DNA of 64,000 nt from DASZIT01 sp036268775 (GCA_036268775.1 DATATM010000019.1:62001-126000), one strand, 5' to 3'; counted from the first letter of the stretch, positions 52,269-61,559 are shown. Notes: generated from the sequence alone by a model not told the origin. Translations and numbers: made by a program.

Positions 52269-54281
52269 ATGGAGGCGAGCAGCGGGGTCGACCAGCCGGC
52301 AGCCCTCCAGGGGCGCCAGCTGAACATCGTCTTCGGCGGCCTGATGTTGGTGATGCTGATCGCCTCCCTCGACTCCACCGTGGTGTCGACCGCCCTCCCC
52401 ACCATCGTCGGCGACCTGGGGGGCCTCAATCACATCTCCTGGGTGGTGACCGCCTACCTGTTGGCCCAGACGGTGGTCACCCCCCTCTACGGGAAGCTCG
52501 GCGACCTCTACGGGAGGAAGATCGTCCTCCAGACCGGCATCGTGCTGTTCGTCATCGGCTCGGCCCTCTGCGGGCTGAGCAAGAACATGCCCGAGCTCAT
52601 CGCCTTCCGGGCCTTTCAGGGGCTGGGCGGCGGCGGGCTCATCGTCAGTGCCCAGGCCGCCGTCGGGGATGTGGTGTCGCCCCGCCAGCGGGGGAAGTAC
52701 CAGGGACTGTTCGGCGCCGTCTTCGGGTTGGCCTTCGTGGTCGGCCCCCTGCTCGGCGGGACCATCACCACCAACCTGTCCTGGCGCTGGATCTTCTACA
52801 TCAACCTCCCCATCGGGGCCATCTCCCTGCTGGTGCTCGGCGCCGGGCTGCCGAAGATGAAACGGGGCCTGGACCACACCATCGACTACCTCGGCACCGG
52901 GGTGCTGGCCGCCGGGTTGAGTGCCCTGGTGCTGTTCGTCAGCCTCGGGGGTACCAGCTTCCGATGGGTGTCGCCGGAGATACTCGGGCTGGCAACCGCC
53001 GCGGTGGTGATGCTGGCAGTGTTCGTCTTCGTCGAGCTCCGGGTGAAGGAGCCGGTGCTGCCCATGCGCCTGTTCAAGAACAGCGTCTTCTCCACCACCA
53101 GTCTGGTGGCGTTGCTGTTGGGGTTCGCGATGTTCGGCTCCATCACCTACCTCCCCCTCTATTTCCAGGTGGTGAAAGGGGCCACCCCGACCGGATCCGG
53201 ATTGCAGTTGCTGCCCATGATGGCCGGGCTGCTGATCGCCTCCATCGGTTCCGGCCGGATCATCTCCCGCACCGGGAAGTACCGGGTCTATCCGATCGTC
53301 GGGACCGCGGTGATGACGATCGGGCTCTACCTCCTGTCCCATCTGAACGAGAGCACCTCCGCCACCACCGCCGCCGCCTTCATGTTCATCCTCGGGATCG
53401 GCATCGGACTGGTCATGCAGGTGCTGGTGATCGCGGTGCAGAACGCCGTCGACTATTCGGAGCTCGGGGTGGCCACCTCCGGCAACAACCTGTTCCGGAC
53501 GGTGGGGAGCGCGATCGGCACCGCCATCGTCGGGGCGGTGTTCGCCAATCAGCTGGCCCTCAAGTTGCGCCAGTCGTTCCCGTCCGGGTCGACCGGCGGG
53601 AGCGCGGTCGCCAGCCCGTCGAGCCTCACCCCCTCCGCCCTCGACAAGCTGCCCCCGTCGGTGCACGTCCCGCTGCTCCATGCCTACTCGGGAGCCATCG
53701 ACGCCGCCTTCCTGGTCGCCGCCGGGGTCTCGGTGGTGGCATTCGCCGCCTCCTGGCTGATCAAGGCCCTCCCCATGCGGGACACCGTCGGCACCGCCGG
53801 GATCGGTGAGGCCTTCGCGGTGCCGAAGGAGGCCAGTTCGCTCCGGGAGATCGCCCGGTCGCTCTCCCTGCTGGTCGGGCGCGAACAGGGCCGCCAGCTG
53901 ATGGAGGGGATCGCCCGTCAGGCGGGGGTCGACCTGTCGGCCGGCGAGGCGTGGATGCTGTTCCGGTTCGAAGAGGACCCCCACTGGGACTTCGCCGCCT
54001 CCGCCCTTCGCCGGGGGGTCCCGGTCGAACGCATGCGTCTGGCCCAGCAGTCCTTGCGGGACAAGGGCCTGCTGCTTCCCGAAGAGCCGACCGAGCCGGG
54101 TGTCCCGGTGGTCACCCCGGAGGGCGCGGTGATGTCCTCCCGCTTGCGGGACGCCGGACGGGAACAACTCGAGACCTTGCTGGCGGATTGGACCCCCGAC
54201 CAGCACCTCGAGTTGGCCGAGATGCTCGGGCGTCTCTCCGCCGACCTGGCCGACGCCCCACCGACCAAGGCGACTTTCTGA
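52269..54281 (+). CDS. DHA2-family MFS exporter with C-terminal wHTH-like domain
   Basis: A 670-residue drug/proton antiporter of the DHA2 (EmrB/QacA) type with 14 predicted membrane segments (motif LASLDSTVVSTALPT in helix 1, GKLGDLYGRK in the 2-3 loop). After the last helix a cytoplasmic domain of about 150 residues begins near 520 (LREIARSLSLLVGREQG) whose pattern, AGEAWMLFRF...ERMRLAQQSLRDKGLLLP...VTPEGAV, resembles a MarR-like winged helix. Start uncertain; ATG 52269 is used. Confidence 0.88.
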   Translation: MEASSGVDQPAALQGRQLNIVFGGLMLVMLIASLDSTVVSTALPTIVGDLGGLNHISWVVTAYLLAQTVVTPLYGKLGDLYGRKIVLQTGIVLFVIGSALCGLSKNMPELIAFRAFQGLGGGGLIVSAQAAVGDVVSPRQRGKYQGLFGAVFGLAFVVGPLLGGTITTNLSWRWIFYINLPIGAISLLVLGAGLPKMKRGLDHTIDYLGTGVLAAGLSALVLFVSLGGTSFRWVSPEILGLATAAVVMLAVFVFVELRVKEPVLPMRLFKNSVFSTTSLVALLLGFAMFGSITYLPLYFQVVKGATPTGSGLQLLPMMAGLLIASIGSGRIISRTGKYRVYPIVGTAVMTIGLYLLSHLNESTSATTAAAFMFILGIGIGLVMQVLVIAVQNAVDYSELGVATSGNNLFRTVGSAIGTAIVGAVFANQLALKLRQSFPSGSTGGSAVASPSSLTPSALDKLPPSVHVPLLHAYSGAIDAAFLVAAGVSVVAFAASWLIKALPMRDTVGTAGIGEAFAVPKEASSLREIARSLSLLVGREQGRQLMEGIARQAGVDLSAGEAWMLFRFEEDPHWDFAASALRRGVPVERMRLAQQSLRDKGLLLPEEPTEPGVPVVTPEGAVMSSRLRDAGREQLETLLADWTPDQHLELAEMLGRLSADLADAPPTKATF

Positions 54282-54387
54282 TTTTGCCCCGGAGCCCACT
54301 CGTCACGGTGCTCCGCCCCGCTACCTTGGGCCCATCGTGGCCGACGTTGCCCCCTGATCGGCGAGCCACCAGTGAGAGGACCACCTG

Positions 54388-55047
54388 ATGGACATCTACG
54401 AAGCGCTGTACACCACCCGGGCCATGCGCCGGGTCCACCCCGACCCGATTCCGTTCACGGTGCAGGCCCGCATCCTGGATGCCGCCATCCGGGCCCCGTC
54501 GGGTGGGAACAGCCAGAACTGGCGCTTCCTGCTGGCCGACGACCCCGGCGTCATCGGCCAGATCGGCCCCCTCTACCGCGATGCCATCGACCAGCTGTGG
54601 AAGACCGTCTACGCCGATCGGTTGGCCGCCGCCCAGGCCGCCCCCGAGGATGCCGACAGCATCGAGATGCTCAAGGTGCAGCGATCGGCCCAGTGGCTGG
54701 CCGATCACTTCGAACAGGTGCCGCTGTTCCTGTTCGGCTTCGTCCAGGCCGATCCCACCGGCGGGTCGATCTTCCCGGCGGTCTGGAGCGCGCAGTTGGC
54801 GGCCCGGGCCGAGGGGGTGGGGAGTTCGCTCACCGCAGTGCTGGGGTTCTTCCACCCCGATGAGGTGTTCGAGATCCTCCAGGTGCCGAGAGACAAGGGA
54901 TGGGTGATGGCCTGTTGTGTGAGCTTCGGCTACCCCACCGGGCGCTGGGGCGTCGCCCCCCGGCGACCGGTCGACGAGGTCTCCTACCGCAACCGGTGGG
55001 GCGATTCGGTCGGCTTCGGGATCGAACAGCCGCTGTGGCGTCCGTAG
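54388..55047 (+). CDS. Nitroreductase family protein
   Basis: A 219-residue nitroreductase-fold flavoprotein. The start MDIYEALYTTRAMRRVHPDP, the APSGGNSQNWRF loop and the SFGYPTGRW C-terminal segment are typical. It has an acidic DSIEMLK insertion in the middle. The gene follows the exporter by 106 bases with its own GAGAGGA site and may detoxify nitro or quinone compounds. Substrate unknown. Confidence 0.88.
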   Translation: MDIYEALYTTRAMRRVHPDPIPFTVQARILDAAIRAPSGGNSQNWRFLLADDPGVIGQIGPLYRDAIDQLWKTVYADRLAAAQAAPEDADSIEMLKVQRSAQWLADHFEQVPLFLFGFVQADPTGGSIFPAVWSAQLAARAEGVGSSLTAVLGFFHPDEVFEILQVPRDKGWVMACCVSFGYPTGRWGVAPRRPVDEVSYRNRWGDSVGFGIEQPLWRP

Positions 55048-55103
55048 GCAGCTGGTCCGTGGGGGCGGAGCCGGTGTGCCATGCTCTCGGGCGAGATTTT
55101 TGT

Positions 55104-55174
55104 GCGGGTGTAGCTCAATGGTAGAGCCTCTGCCTTCCAAGCAGATTACGCGGGTTCGATCCCCGTCACCCGCT
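55104..55174 (+). tRNA. tRNA-Gly (TCC anticodon)
   Basis: Cloverleaf with acceptor GCGGGTG/CACCCGC, D-arm GCTC/GAGC, anticodon stem TCTGC/GCAGA around CTTCCAA (anticodon TCC) and T-arm GCGGG/CCCGT around TTCGATC. Discriminator U; CCA is not encoded. Confidence 0.95.
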
Positions 55175-55322
55175 CTCGATGCCCTGTGCCCCGTCGGGTG
55201 GACCACACCGAAAGTGGTCGCCGGATTTCACCGAAGGTGGTTGCCAGCACCGCATTTGGTGAGTCTTCAGACCTGAGCGGGGTGCGGCGCGGTCGCCAAC
55301 CGGTCGGACATAGGGTGGAAGC

Positions 55323-56153
55323 ATGCGCTTCGCTTTCAAGACATCGCCGCAGAATACGACCTGGCCCGACATGCTTGCCGTCTGGAAGGTGGCCGATGAC
55401 ATCGAGCTGTTCGAGTCGGGCTGGACCTTCGACCACTTCTATCCGATCTTTTCCGACAGCACCGGCCCCTGCATGGAGGGCTGGATCACCCTGACGGCGT
55501 TGGCCCAGGCGACGACCCGGCTGCGCATCGGAACTCTGGTGACCGGCATCCACTATCGCCACCCGGCGATCCTGGCCAACATGGCGACCACCCTCGACAT
55601 CGTGTCCGGGGGCCGGCTGGAGCTGGGTATCGGGGCCGGATGGAACGAGGAGGAGTCGGGCGCCTACGGAATCGAGCTGGGCACTCCGAGCGAGCGCAGC
55701 GACCGCTTCGAGGAGGCCTGCGAAGTGATCGTCGGGCTCCTCACGCAGGAGACGACGACCTTCAAGGGCCGGTACTACCAGCTCAGCGAGGCCCGCAACG
55801 AGCCCAAGCCGGTTCAGCGCCCCCACCCGCCGATCTGCGTCGGGGGTAGTGGCGAGAAGAGGACGCTCCGTACTGCAGCCCGGTTCGCCCAGCACTGGAA
55901 TTTCGTGGGTGGCACGCCGGAGGAGTTCGCCCGCAAGCGCGACGTCCTCCATCAGCACTGCGAGGACCTCGGCCGCGACCCTACGGAGATTCTCATCTCC
56001 AGCCACGTCATCTTCGCCGGGGACGTGAAAGCCACTGCCGATCAGGCTGCCGCACTGGCGGAGGTCGGCGCCGAGCTGGGCATTGTCACGCTCAAGGCCC
56101 CCCTGGATCCCGGCGTGCTCGAGCCGCTGGCCACCGCCCTGGGTGAGCTCTAA
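55323..56153 (+). CDS. LLM-class F420-dependent oxidoreductase
   Basis: A 276-residue LLM-superfamily oxidoreductase of the TIGR03560-like kind. Hallmarks are the N-terminal MRFAFKTSPQN, ATTRLRIGTLVTG, DIVSGGRLELGIGAGWNEEE and PPICVGGSGEKRTL. F420 is the probable cofactor. The upstream 150 bases contain two near-identical 17-base repeats. It is the fourth LLM gene in coordinate order of the complete ones (with 530, 3984 and 62278). Confidence 0.88.
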   Translation: MRFAFKTSPQNTTWPDMLAVWKVADDIELFESGWTFDHFYPIFSDSTGPCMEGWITLTALAQATTRLRIGTLVTGIHYRHPAILANMATTLDIVSGGRLELGIGAGWNEEESGAYGIELGTPSERSDRFEEACEVIVGLLTQETTTFKGRYYQLSEARNEPKPVQRPHPPICVGGSGEKRTLRTAARFAQHWNFVGGTPEEFARKRDVLHQHCEDLGRDPTEILISSHVIFAGDVKATADQAAALAEVGAELGIVTLKAPLDPGVLEPLATALGEL

Positions 56154-56205
56154 AGAAACGGCGGGTGCTCCCCTCGGTTCACCGTTGACCGTCCATACTT
56201 GAGTG

Positions 56206-56985
56206 ATGACCCGCCAAACTCCTGAGAGCTGGCTCTGCGACATGGATGGCGTGCTGGTCCGCGAAGGGATCATGGTGCCGGGGGCTGACCGGTTCGTGAA
56301 CGCCCTCCTGCAGGGCGGGCGCAGCTTCCTAGTTCTCACCAACAATTCCATGTACACCCCTCGGGACCTGTCCGCCCGGTTGGCCACCTCCGGACTGGCG
56401 ATCCCCGAACGGTCGCTCTGGACGTCGGCCCTCGCCACCGCCCGCTTCCTCGACAGCCAACGCCCGGGCGGCACCGCCTTCGCCATCGGCGAGGCCGGGC
56501 TCACCACCGCCCTCCACGACATCGGCTACATCCTCACCGACCGGGCCCCCGACTATGTCGTCCTCGGCGAGACCCGCGCCTACAGCTTCGCCAACATCAC
56601 CACCGCCATCCGGCTGGTGGCCGACGGGGCCCGGTTCATCGCCACCAATCCCGATCCCACCGGACCCTCCCCGGCCGGACTTCTCCCCGCCTGCGGCTCG
56701 GTGGCCGCGCTGATCACCCGGGCGACCGGGATCGATCCTTACTTCGTCGGCAAGCCCAACCCGTTGATGGTGCGGGAAGGCCTCAACACCCTCGGAGCCC
56801 ACTCGGAGACCACGGTGATGGTCGGCGACCGGATGGACACCGACATGTTGGCCGGCATCGAAGCCGGGCTCGAGACCATCCTGGTCCTGTCGGGCATGAC
56901 CGAGTCCGACGCGGTGGACCGCTTCCCCTACCGGCCGACCCGCATCGTCGACTCGGTGGCCGACCTCATCGCCGAGCTCGGCTAG
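56206..56985 (+). CDS. HAD phosphatase, NagD-like
   Basis: A 259-residue HAD hydrolase. The nucleophile motif CDMDGVL gives Asp12 and Asp14, the TNN motif II is LTNNSMY, the motif III Lys is in VGKPNPLM and motif IV is VGDRMDTDM. The C2-type cap lies between motifs II and III, as in NagD and other nucleotide or sugar phosphatases. The ATG at 56206 follows a GTG at 56203 that could also start. Substrate unknown. Confidence 0.9.
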   Translation: MTRQTPESWLCDMDGVLVREGIMVPGADRFVNALLQGGRSFLVLTNNSMYTPRDLSARLATSGLAIPERSLWTSALATARFLDSQRPGGTAFAIGEAGLTTALHDIGYILTDRAPDYVVLGETRAYSFANITTAIRLVADGARFIATNPDPTGPSPAGLLPACGSVAALITRATGIDPYFVGKPNPLMVREGLNTLGAHSETTVMVGDRMDTDMLAGIEAGLETILVLSGMTESDAVDRFPYRPTRIVDSVADLIAELG

Positions 56986-57188
56986 GAGCCTGCTGGCTGA
57001 TCGACCGGCTTTGCCAGCACCAGGTAGACATTGTCGTCGACCGCGAAGGTGCTCACCACCCCGAAGCCCTCGGCGCTGGCCTTGTCGAGCTCCGACTCCA
57101 GATCGGCCCGGGGCTCGGCGTTCACCAATCGACCCCCGTGGATCCGGATGACACGGTGGGTGGACGGCACCGGCGAGGGCTCAGCCAT
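56982..57188 (-). CDS. Small hypothetical protein, 68 residues
   Basis: A 68-residue protein with an alternating strand-helix-strand pattern (HRVIRIHGG...ELDKASAEGFGVVSTFAVDDNVYLVLAKP), resembling DUF4177-like small domains. It overlaps the end of the PIG-L gene by 8 bases and converges on the NagD-like gene by 4 bases, so it is probably cotranslated with the PIG-L deacetylase. Function unknown. Confidence 0.6.
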   Translation of the reverse strand: MAEPSPVPSTHRVIRIHGGRLVNAEPRADLESELDKASAEGFGVVSTFAVDDNVYLVLAKPVDQPAGS

Positions 57189-57990
57189 CCAACAGACTCG
57201 TTTCCCGAGGCCCCGGGAACGGGTTGGGGGCTTCCGGCCGGGTCCGGATGTACCACTCCCGTCCCCACACCACCTCGAAGATGTCGGGCGGCATCGCCAG
57301 AAAGAAGCTCTCCTCGCTGATCTGGGTGGGATGGGCCCGCATGGCGTCCCGTTTGGCGTCGATCCACTTGGTCACGTCGATCTCGGTGGTAATGCGGGAG
57401 GAGGGTTCGCCCATCGTCTCCATCATCTCGCCGACGTCTTCCGGCGGCGCCCACTCCCCGTCGGCAACGTCGGCGGCCATGGCCCTCATCGACTGGAGGA
57501 ACCCGCGATCCTGGGTGGCCATGAACACCTTCGGGGTGCCGGCCAACGCGCCGGCCCGGACACCCACGGTGTGGACCTGGACGTGATCGGGATGGCCGTA
57601 GCCACCGTGTTCGTCGTAGATGACCAGCACGTCGGCGGCTTCCTCCTCGAGGATCTTGGCCAACCGGGTGGCCGCCTCCTCGACGTCGGCCCGGGCGAAG
57701 GAGTCGGGACGCTGCTTGTCCTCCTCCCCCTCCATGCCGGAATCGTGGTAGCCGAGAAACGTCTGGCGGGCGACCCCGAGCACCCGGCCGGCCTCGGCCA
57801 ACTCCAGCGCCCGGCGATCGGCCAACGACTCGCCGTCCTTGAGCATGCCCTCGGGGATCTCCCCCAGCTCGCCGGCGGTGGCGGTGACCAGCACCACCCG
57901 GTGGCCCTCGGCGGCCAGGCCCGCCATGGTGCCGCCGGTGGCGATGGCCTCATCGTCGGGATGGGCGTGAACGAACACAACGGTCGACAT
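57181..57990 (-). CDS. PIG-L deacetylase (MshB/Mca type)
   Basis: A 269-residue zinc-dependent N-acetylglucosaminyl deacetylase. The motif HAHPDDEAIATGG carries zinc ligands His10 and Asp13, and the second histidine motif is GYGHPDH. Actinobacterial relatives act in mycothiol synthesis (MshB) or mycothiol-conjugate cleavage (Mca); which applies here is not decided by the sequence. The ATG at 57988-57990 is chosen over longer frames. Confidence 0.88.
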   Translation of the reverse strand: MSTVVFVHAHPDDEAIATGGTMAGLAAEGHRVVLVTATAGELGEIPEGMLKDGESLADRRALELAEAGRVLGVARQTFLGYHDSGMEGEEDKQRPDSFARADVEEAATRLAKILEEEAADVLVIYDEHGGYGHPDHVQVHTVGVRAGALAGTPKVFMATQDRGFLQSMRAMAADVADGEWAPPEDVGEMMETMGEPSSRITTEIDVTKWIDAKRDAMRAHPTQISEESFFLAMPPDIFEVVWGREWYIRTRPEAPNPFPGPRETSLLDG

Positions 57991-58045
57991 GGTGCCGACG
58001 CTATCCGCCTCCGGCCAACATCCCGTCCGGAACCCGGGGCGGGCC

Positions 58046-58387
58046 TCAGCCGAACGGCAGCTGGGGCGCATCGGCCAGCGACAGCCGATCGCGGAAGTCC
58101 TTCTCCGCCCCTCCCGACCGGGCGCCGCGGCCGGAGACGGCAAAGATCCGGCCGGGCTCGAAGGATCGGAGCTTCCGGTCGCCGGGCCGGCCACCCACCA
58201 CTTCGACCGACTCGGTGCCGTTCCGCTCGTTGAAGATGTGGGCCCGGAACTGCCAGGTGGCCCCTCTCAGCTTCACTCCGGCCACCATCACCTCGTCTCC
58301 GGGCTGGAGTCCCTGCCAGGATGTCGACCGGCGAAGATGGCCGGCGGCCTCGGCGGCGACCCGTTTGGCGGAAGGACGGCGGGGCAT
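58046..58387 (-). CDS. Conserved-looking hypothetical protein
   Basis: A 113-residue soluble protein, basic at the N-terminus, with a beta-rich core (LQPGDEVMVAGVKLRGATWQFRAHIFNE) that looks like a small barrel, and the segment ESVEVVGGRPGDRKLRSFEPGRIF. I recall similar actinobacterial unknowns but no function. It lies upstream of the PIG-L gene on the same strand. Confidence 0.65.
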   Translation of the reverse strand: MPRRPSAKRVAAEAAGHLRRSTSWQGLQPGDEVMVAGVKLRGATWQFRAHIFNERNGTESVEVVGGRPGDRKLRSFEPGRIFAVSGRGARSGGAEKDFRDRLSLADAPQLPFG

Positions 58388-58484
58388 GGCGGCTAGTCGG
58401 TGCGGCGGCGCCGCGGGATCGGGGATGCCATCAATTCGACCACCTTTCGAACCTACCCGAACGGTGTAACCCGGAGGTCCATCC

Positions 58485-59120
58485 TCAGGAGCGCCGACGG
58501 TGGGCCGGGCCTCCCCCTCGTTCGCTCCGGACCACGCTGATCCGGTGGGCGAACATCCCGACGATGAGGATCACCACCAAGACGGCGGCGACGTAGCCGG
58601 CATAGCTGAAGTCCTTGACCACGTGCTGGTAGCTGCTCCCCAAGCTGTAGCCGAGGCTGCAGAGGGCGGCCGACCAGATGGCGCAGGCGGCCACCGTGAA
58701 CACCGTGAACTTCCCGAGCGTCATCTCGCCGAGTCCGGCGGCTACCGACACGAACGACCGCACCAGAGGGATCAGCCGACCGAAGAAGACGAATGCCTCG
58801 CCGCGGCGATCGAGCCAGGCTTCCGCCCGGTCGAGGTCGCGGTGAGTCAGCAGCACGTACTTCCCCAGCCGGTTCACCAACGGTCGGCCTCCGAAGTAGC
58901 CGATGCTGTAACCGAGGAAGGAGCCCACCAACTCGCCGGCGATGGCCGACAGGATCACCAGGGCCAGCTGCAGGTGATGAGGCTCGTTGGGCAGTTGGCC
59001 GCTGGCCAGCACCCCGCCGTAGATCATCGCCAACTCGGATCCCACCGGGATGAGCATGGTGGACAGCAAGGTCAGGGCGAAGATGGCCAGATAGCCCCAG
59101 TTCTGCAGGAAATGCTCCAT
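58485..59120 (-). CDS. DedA-family membrane protein
   Basis: A 211-residue membrane protein of the DedA/SNARE-associated family, linked to undecaprenyl-phosphate or phospholipid flipping. The diagnostic segment is VFFGRLIPLVRSFVSVAAGLGEM, and the first helix region MEHFLQNWGYLAIFALTL is typical. The basic C-terminus is cytoplasmic. It diverges from the alpha/beta-hydrolase gene. Confidence 0.9.
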   Translation of the reverse strand: MEHFLQNWGYLAIFALTLLSTMLIPVGSELAMIYGGVLASGQLPNEPHHLQLALVILSAIAGELVGSFLGYSIGYFGGRPLVNRLGKYVLLTHRDLDRAEAWLDRRGEAFVFFGRLIPLVRSFVSVAAGLGEMTLGKFTVFTVAACAIWSAALCSLGYSLGSSYQHVVKDFSYAGYVAAVLVVILIVGMFAHRISVVRSERGGGPAHRRRS

Positions 59121-59203
59121 AGGCGCAGCAATCTAACCGACCCGGTGTCCGCCTATGGCGATGTGGGAACCCCACCTCGCACCCCTCCGGTAACGTCACC
59201 CCC

Positions 59204-60103
59204 GTGGCTACGACGACGGACCAGCGGGAGCCCATTCGGGGTCGCTGCACCACGCCCGACGGTCTTGAGATCGCTACCTACGATTTCGGCGGCGACGGCC
59301 CTGACCTGTTGTTGGTCCACGCCACCGGCTTCTGTGCCGGGGTCTTCACCCCGATGGCCCGGCACCTGGCCGCCGACTTCCACTGCTGGGGAATCGACCT
59401 CCGGGCCCACGGGCGCTCCGATTCCCCGCCCGATCGCGACTTCAGTTGGTCCGGGTTCGGCATCGACGTGCTGAGTGCGATCGACCACCTTGGCCTCGAC
59501 CGCCCCTATGGCTTCGGGCACTCGTGCGGCGGGGCGGCGGTGCTGCTGGCGGAGGAGAGCCTGCCGGGCACCTTTCGGGCCCTCTATTGCTACGAACCGG
59601 TGGTGTTCCCCGGACCCCCGGCCGAACTGGTGGGGGACTCGATGACGGGGAACCCGATGTCGGAGGCGGCCCGCCGGCGGCGGGAGACGTTCCCGTCGCC
59701 CACCGACGCCTTTCTCAACTTCTCCTCCAAGCCGCCGTTCGGCGACCTTGACCCCGACGCCCTCCAGGCCTACGTCGACTGCGGCTTCGAGACCCTCCCC
59801 ATCGAGGAAGGCGGCGACGGGGAGACCATCCGACTGCGATGCCGCCGGGAGGACGAGGCCGAGATCTACGCCCACGGTGCCTCCCATGACGCCTATGCCC
59901 ACCTGGGCGAGGTCGGCTGCCCGGTGTGGCTGGTCGGGGGCGACCAGACCAGCACCATCGGCCGCTCGGCCCTGGAGGCCGACGCCGAACAGCTGCCGGC
60001 CAGCACCATCGAGGTGGTGCCCGGTGTCGGTCATTTCGGCCCGTTGCAGCGGCCCGACCGGGTGGCCGCCTCGATCATCGGGGCGTTCGATCACCTCCGA
60101 TGA
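59204..60103 (+). CDS. Alpha/beta-fold hydrolase
   Basis: A 299-residue alpha/beta hydrolase. The nucleophile is Ser107 in GFGHSCGGAA, the oxyanion motif VHATGF is near residue 39 and the base His lies in GVGHFGP near 276. Substrate is not evident; an esterase or epoxide/haloalkane type are all possible. It is followed 26 bases later by the RecB-like gene. Confidence 0.88.
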   Translation: MATTTDQREPIRGRCTTPDGLEIATYDFGGDGPDLLLVHATGFCAGVFTPMARHLAADFHCWGIDLRAHGRSDSPPDRDFSWSGFGIDVLSAIDHLGLDRPYGFGHSCGGAAVLLAEESLPGTFRALYCYEPVVFPGPPAELVGDSMTGNPMSEAARRRRETFPSPTDAFLNFSSKPPFGDLDPDALQAYVDCGFETLPIEEGGDGETIRLRCRREDEAEIYAHGASHDAYAHLGEVGCPVWLVGGDQTSTIGRSALEADAEQLPASTIEVVPGVGHFGPLQRPDRVAASIIGAFDHLR

Positions 60104-60129
60104 GACACCCGGGTCGTAGTCTGTCGTCG

Positions 60130-60954
60130 ATGCCCCTCGAACTCCCCCGATCGCTGTCCCCGTCGAAAGTGACGTCCTTCCGCCAGTGCGCGCTGGCCTT
60201 CCGGTTCACCGCCATCGAACGACTTCCCGAGCCTCCGACCATCTGGACCGTCAAGGGGACGCTGGTCCATTCGGCCTTGGAGCGCCTGTTTTGGCGCCAC
60301 CCCCGGGGCGAGCGCAGCCTGGCGGCAGCCCTGGCTGAACTGTCGGGGGCCTGGGACGAGCTCCAGACCGACCCCGAATGGCTGGGGCTGGACCTGACCT
60401 CCGGAGAGGCCGACGGCTTCCGGAGCGAGGCCGAGGAGCTGGTGAAGAACTACTTCCGGCTCGAGGACCCCAACGACGTCAACCCGGTCGGGATCGAAGT
60501 GACCCTCGAGGCGCGGCTGGGCGACCTCCGGCTGCGGGGCATCATCGACCGACTCGATCTGACCCCCGACGGCGAGTTGGAAGTCATCGACTACAAGACG
60601 GGTCGGGCGCCGTCGGTGGCCTTCGAGCAGTCGAAGCTGGTCGGCGTCAACATCTACGCCCTCCTCTGCTCCGAAGTGCTGGGTCGCCGTCCCGCCGCGG
60701 TGCGCCTCTTCCATCTGAAAGAGCCCACCGTCATCACCGCCCAACCCTCCGAACAGGCACTCTCCGGCCAGCGGCAGAAGGCCCTGGCGATCTGGTCGGC
60801 CATCGAACGGGCCTGCGAGTCGGAGGATTTCCGGCCCCAGACCGGGCCGTTGTGCAACTACTGCCGCTTCCAGGAGTTCTGCCCGGCGTTCGGCGGGGAT
60901 CCGGCGGAAGCTGCGCCGGCCATGGCCGCGCTGGCCATCCAGGGCGCGGCGTGA
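60130..60954 (+). CDS. RecB-like PD-(D/E)XK nuclease with Fe-S cysteines
   Basis: A 274-residue nuclease of the RecB/AddB/Cas4-like group. The catalytic core is LRGIIDRLD...LEVIDYKTG (Asp and Lys of PD-(D/E)XK), and four cysteines likely hold a [4Fe-4S] cluster: Cys20 and, at the C-terminus, Cys242, Cys245 and Cys251 (CNYCRFQEFC). It resembles stand-alone mycobacterial proteins such as Rv2119. Role in DNA repair is inferred. Its stop overlaps the PAP2 start (GTGA). Confidence 0.87.
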   Translation: MPLELPRSLSPSKVTSFRQCALAFRFTAIERLPEPPTIWTVKGTLVHSALERLFWRHPRGERSLAAALAELSGAWDELQTDPEWLGLDLTSGEADGFRSEAEELVKNYFRLEDPNDVNPVGIEVTLEARLGDLRLRGIIDRLDLTPDGELEVIDYKTGRAPSVAFEQSKLVGVNIYALLCSEVLGRRPAAVRLFHLKEPTVITAQPSEQALSGQRQKALAIWSAIERACESEDFRPQTGPLCNYCRFQEFCPAFGGDPAEAAPAMAALAIQGAA

Positions 60955-61559
60955 CCCCGGTCGGCCGACCGGCCCGCCGGGATCCGGGGGTCGGCCAGAC
61001 CGAGCCGGTGGATCCGAGCTCGATCTCCTTCGGCGACATGGTGCAGAAATTCGACGACCGGGTCGATGCCTGGTTCGAGCCCCTGCGGGGAAAGCCGGTC
61101 CCCGACACCCTGGCCAGGATTGTGTCCGGACTCGGTGACCACGGGCTGCTGTGGGCGGTCTCCACCGCCTGGCGGGCCCGGCGACCCGGGTCGCGCCGCA
61201 ACCGGGCCGTGCGGGCCCTGGCGGTGGCCGGAGCCGAGTCGAGCGTGGTCAACGCCGCCCTCAAGGCGGTCATCGGGCGCCCGCGGCCGGACGGCTCCGA
61301 CCTCCGGCTGGGGGACAACATCGTCCCCCTCCGGGCTCCCACCACCAGCAGTTTTCCCAGCGGCCACACCCTGGCCGCCTTCTGTGCCGCTACCGTGCTG
61401 TCCGAAAAGGGCGACCTCCGCGGGAATGCCCTGTTGTTCGGCTCCGCCGGGCTCATCGGCGCCAGCCGGATCCACCTCGGCGCCCACCACGGCTCCGACG
61501 TCCTCGGAGGGATGGCCATCGGCATCGCCCTCGGCGTGGTCGGCCGGCGGCTGGTCTGA
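60951..61559 (+). CDS. PAP2-family phosphatase
   Basis: A 202-residue acid phosphatase of the PAP2 family. All three motifs are present: KAVIGRPRP, SFPSGHT and SRIHLGAHHGSD. At least three hydrophobic segments in the second half suggest a membrane protein acting on lipid or isoprenyl phosphates. The GTG start overlaps the nuclease stop by 4 bases. Confidence 0.88.
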   Translation: MTPVGRPARRDPGVGQTEPVDPSSISFGDMVQKFDDRVDAWFEPLRGKPVPDTLARIVSGLGDHGLLWAVSTAWRARRPGSRRNRAVRALAVAGAESSVVNAALKAVIGRPRPDGSDLRLGDNIVPLRAPTTSSFPSGHTLAAFCAATVLSEKGDLRGNALLFGSAGLIGASRIHLGAHHGSDVLGGMAIGIALGVVGRRLV

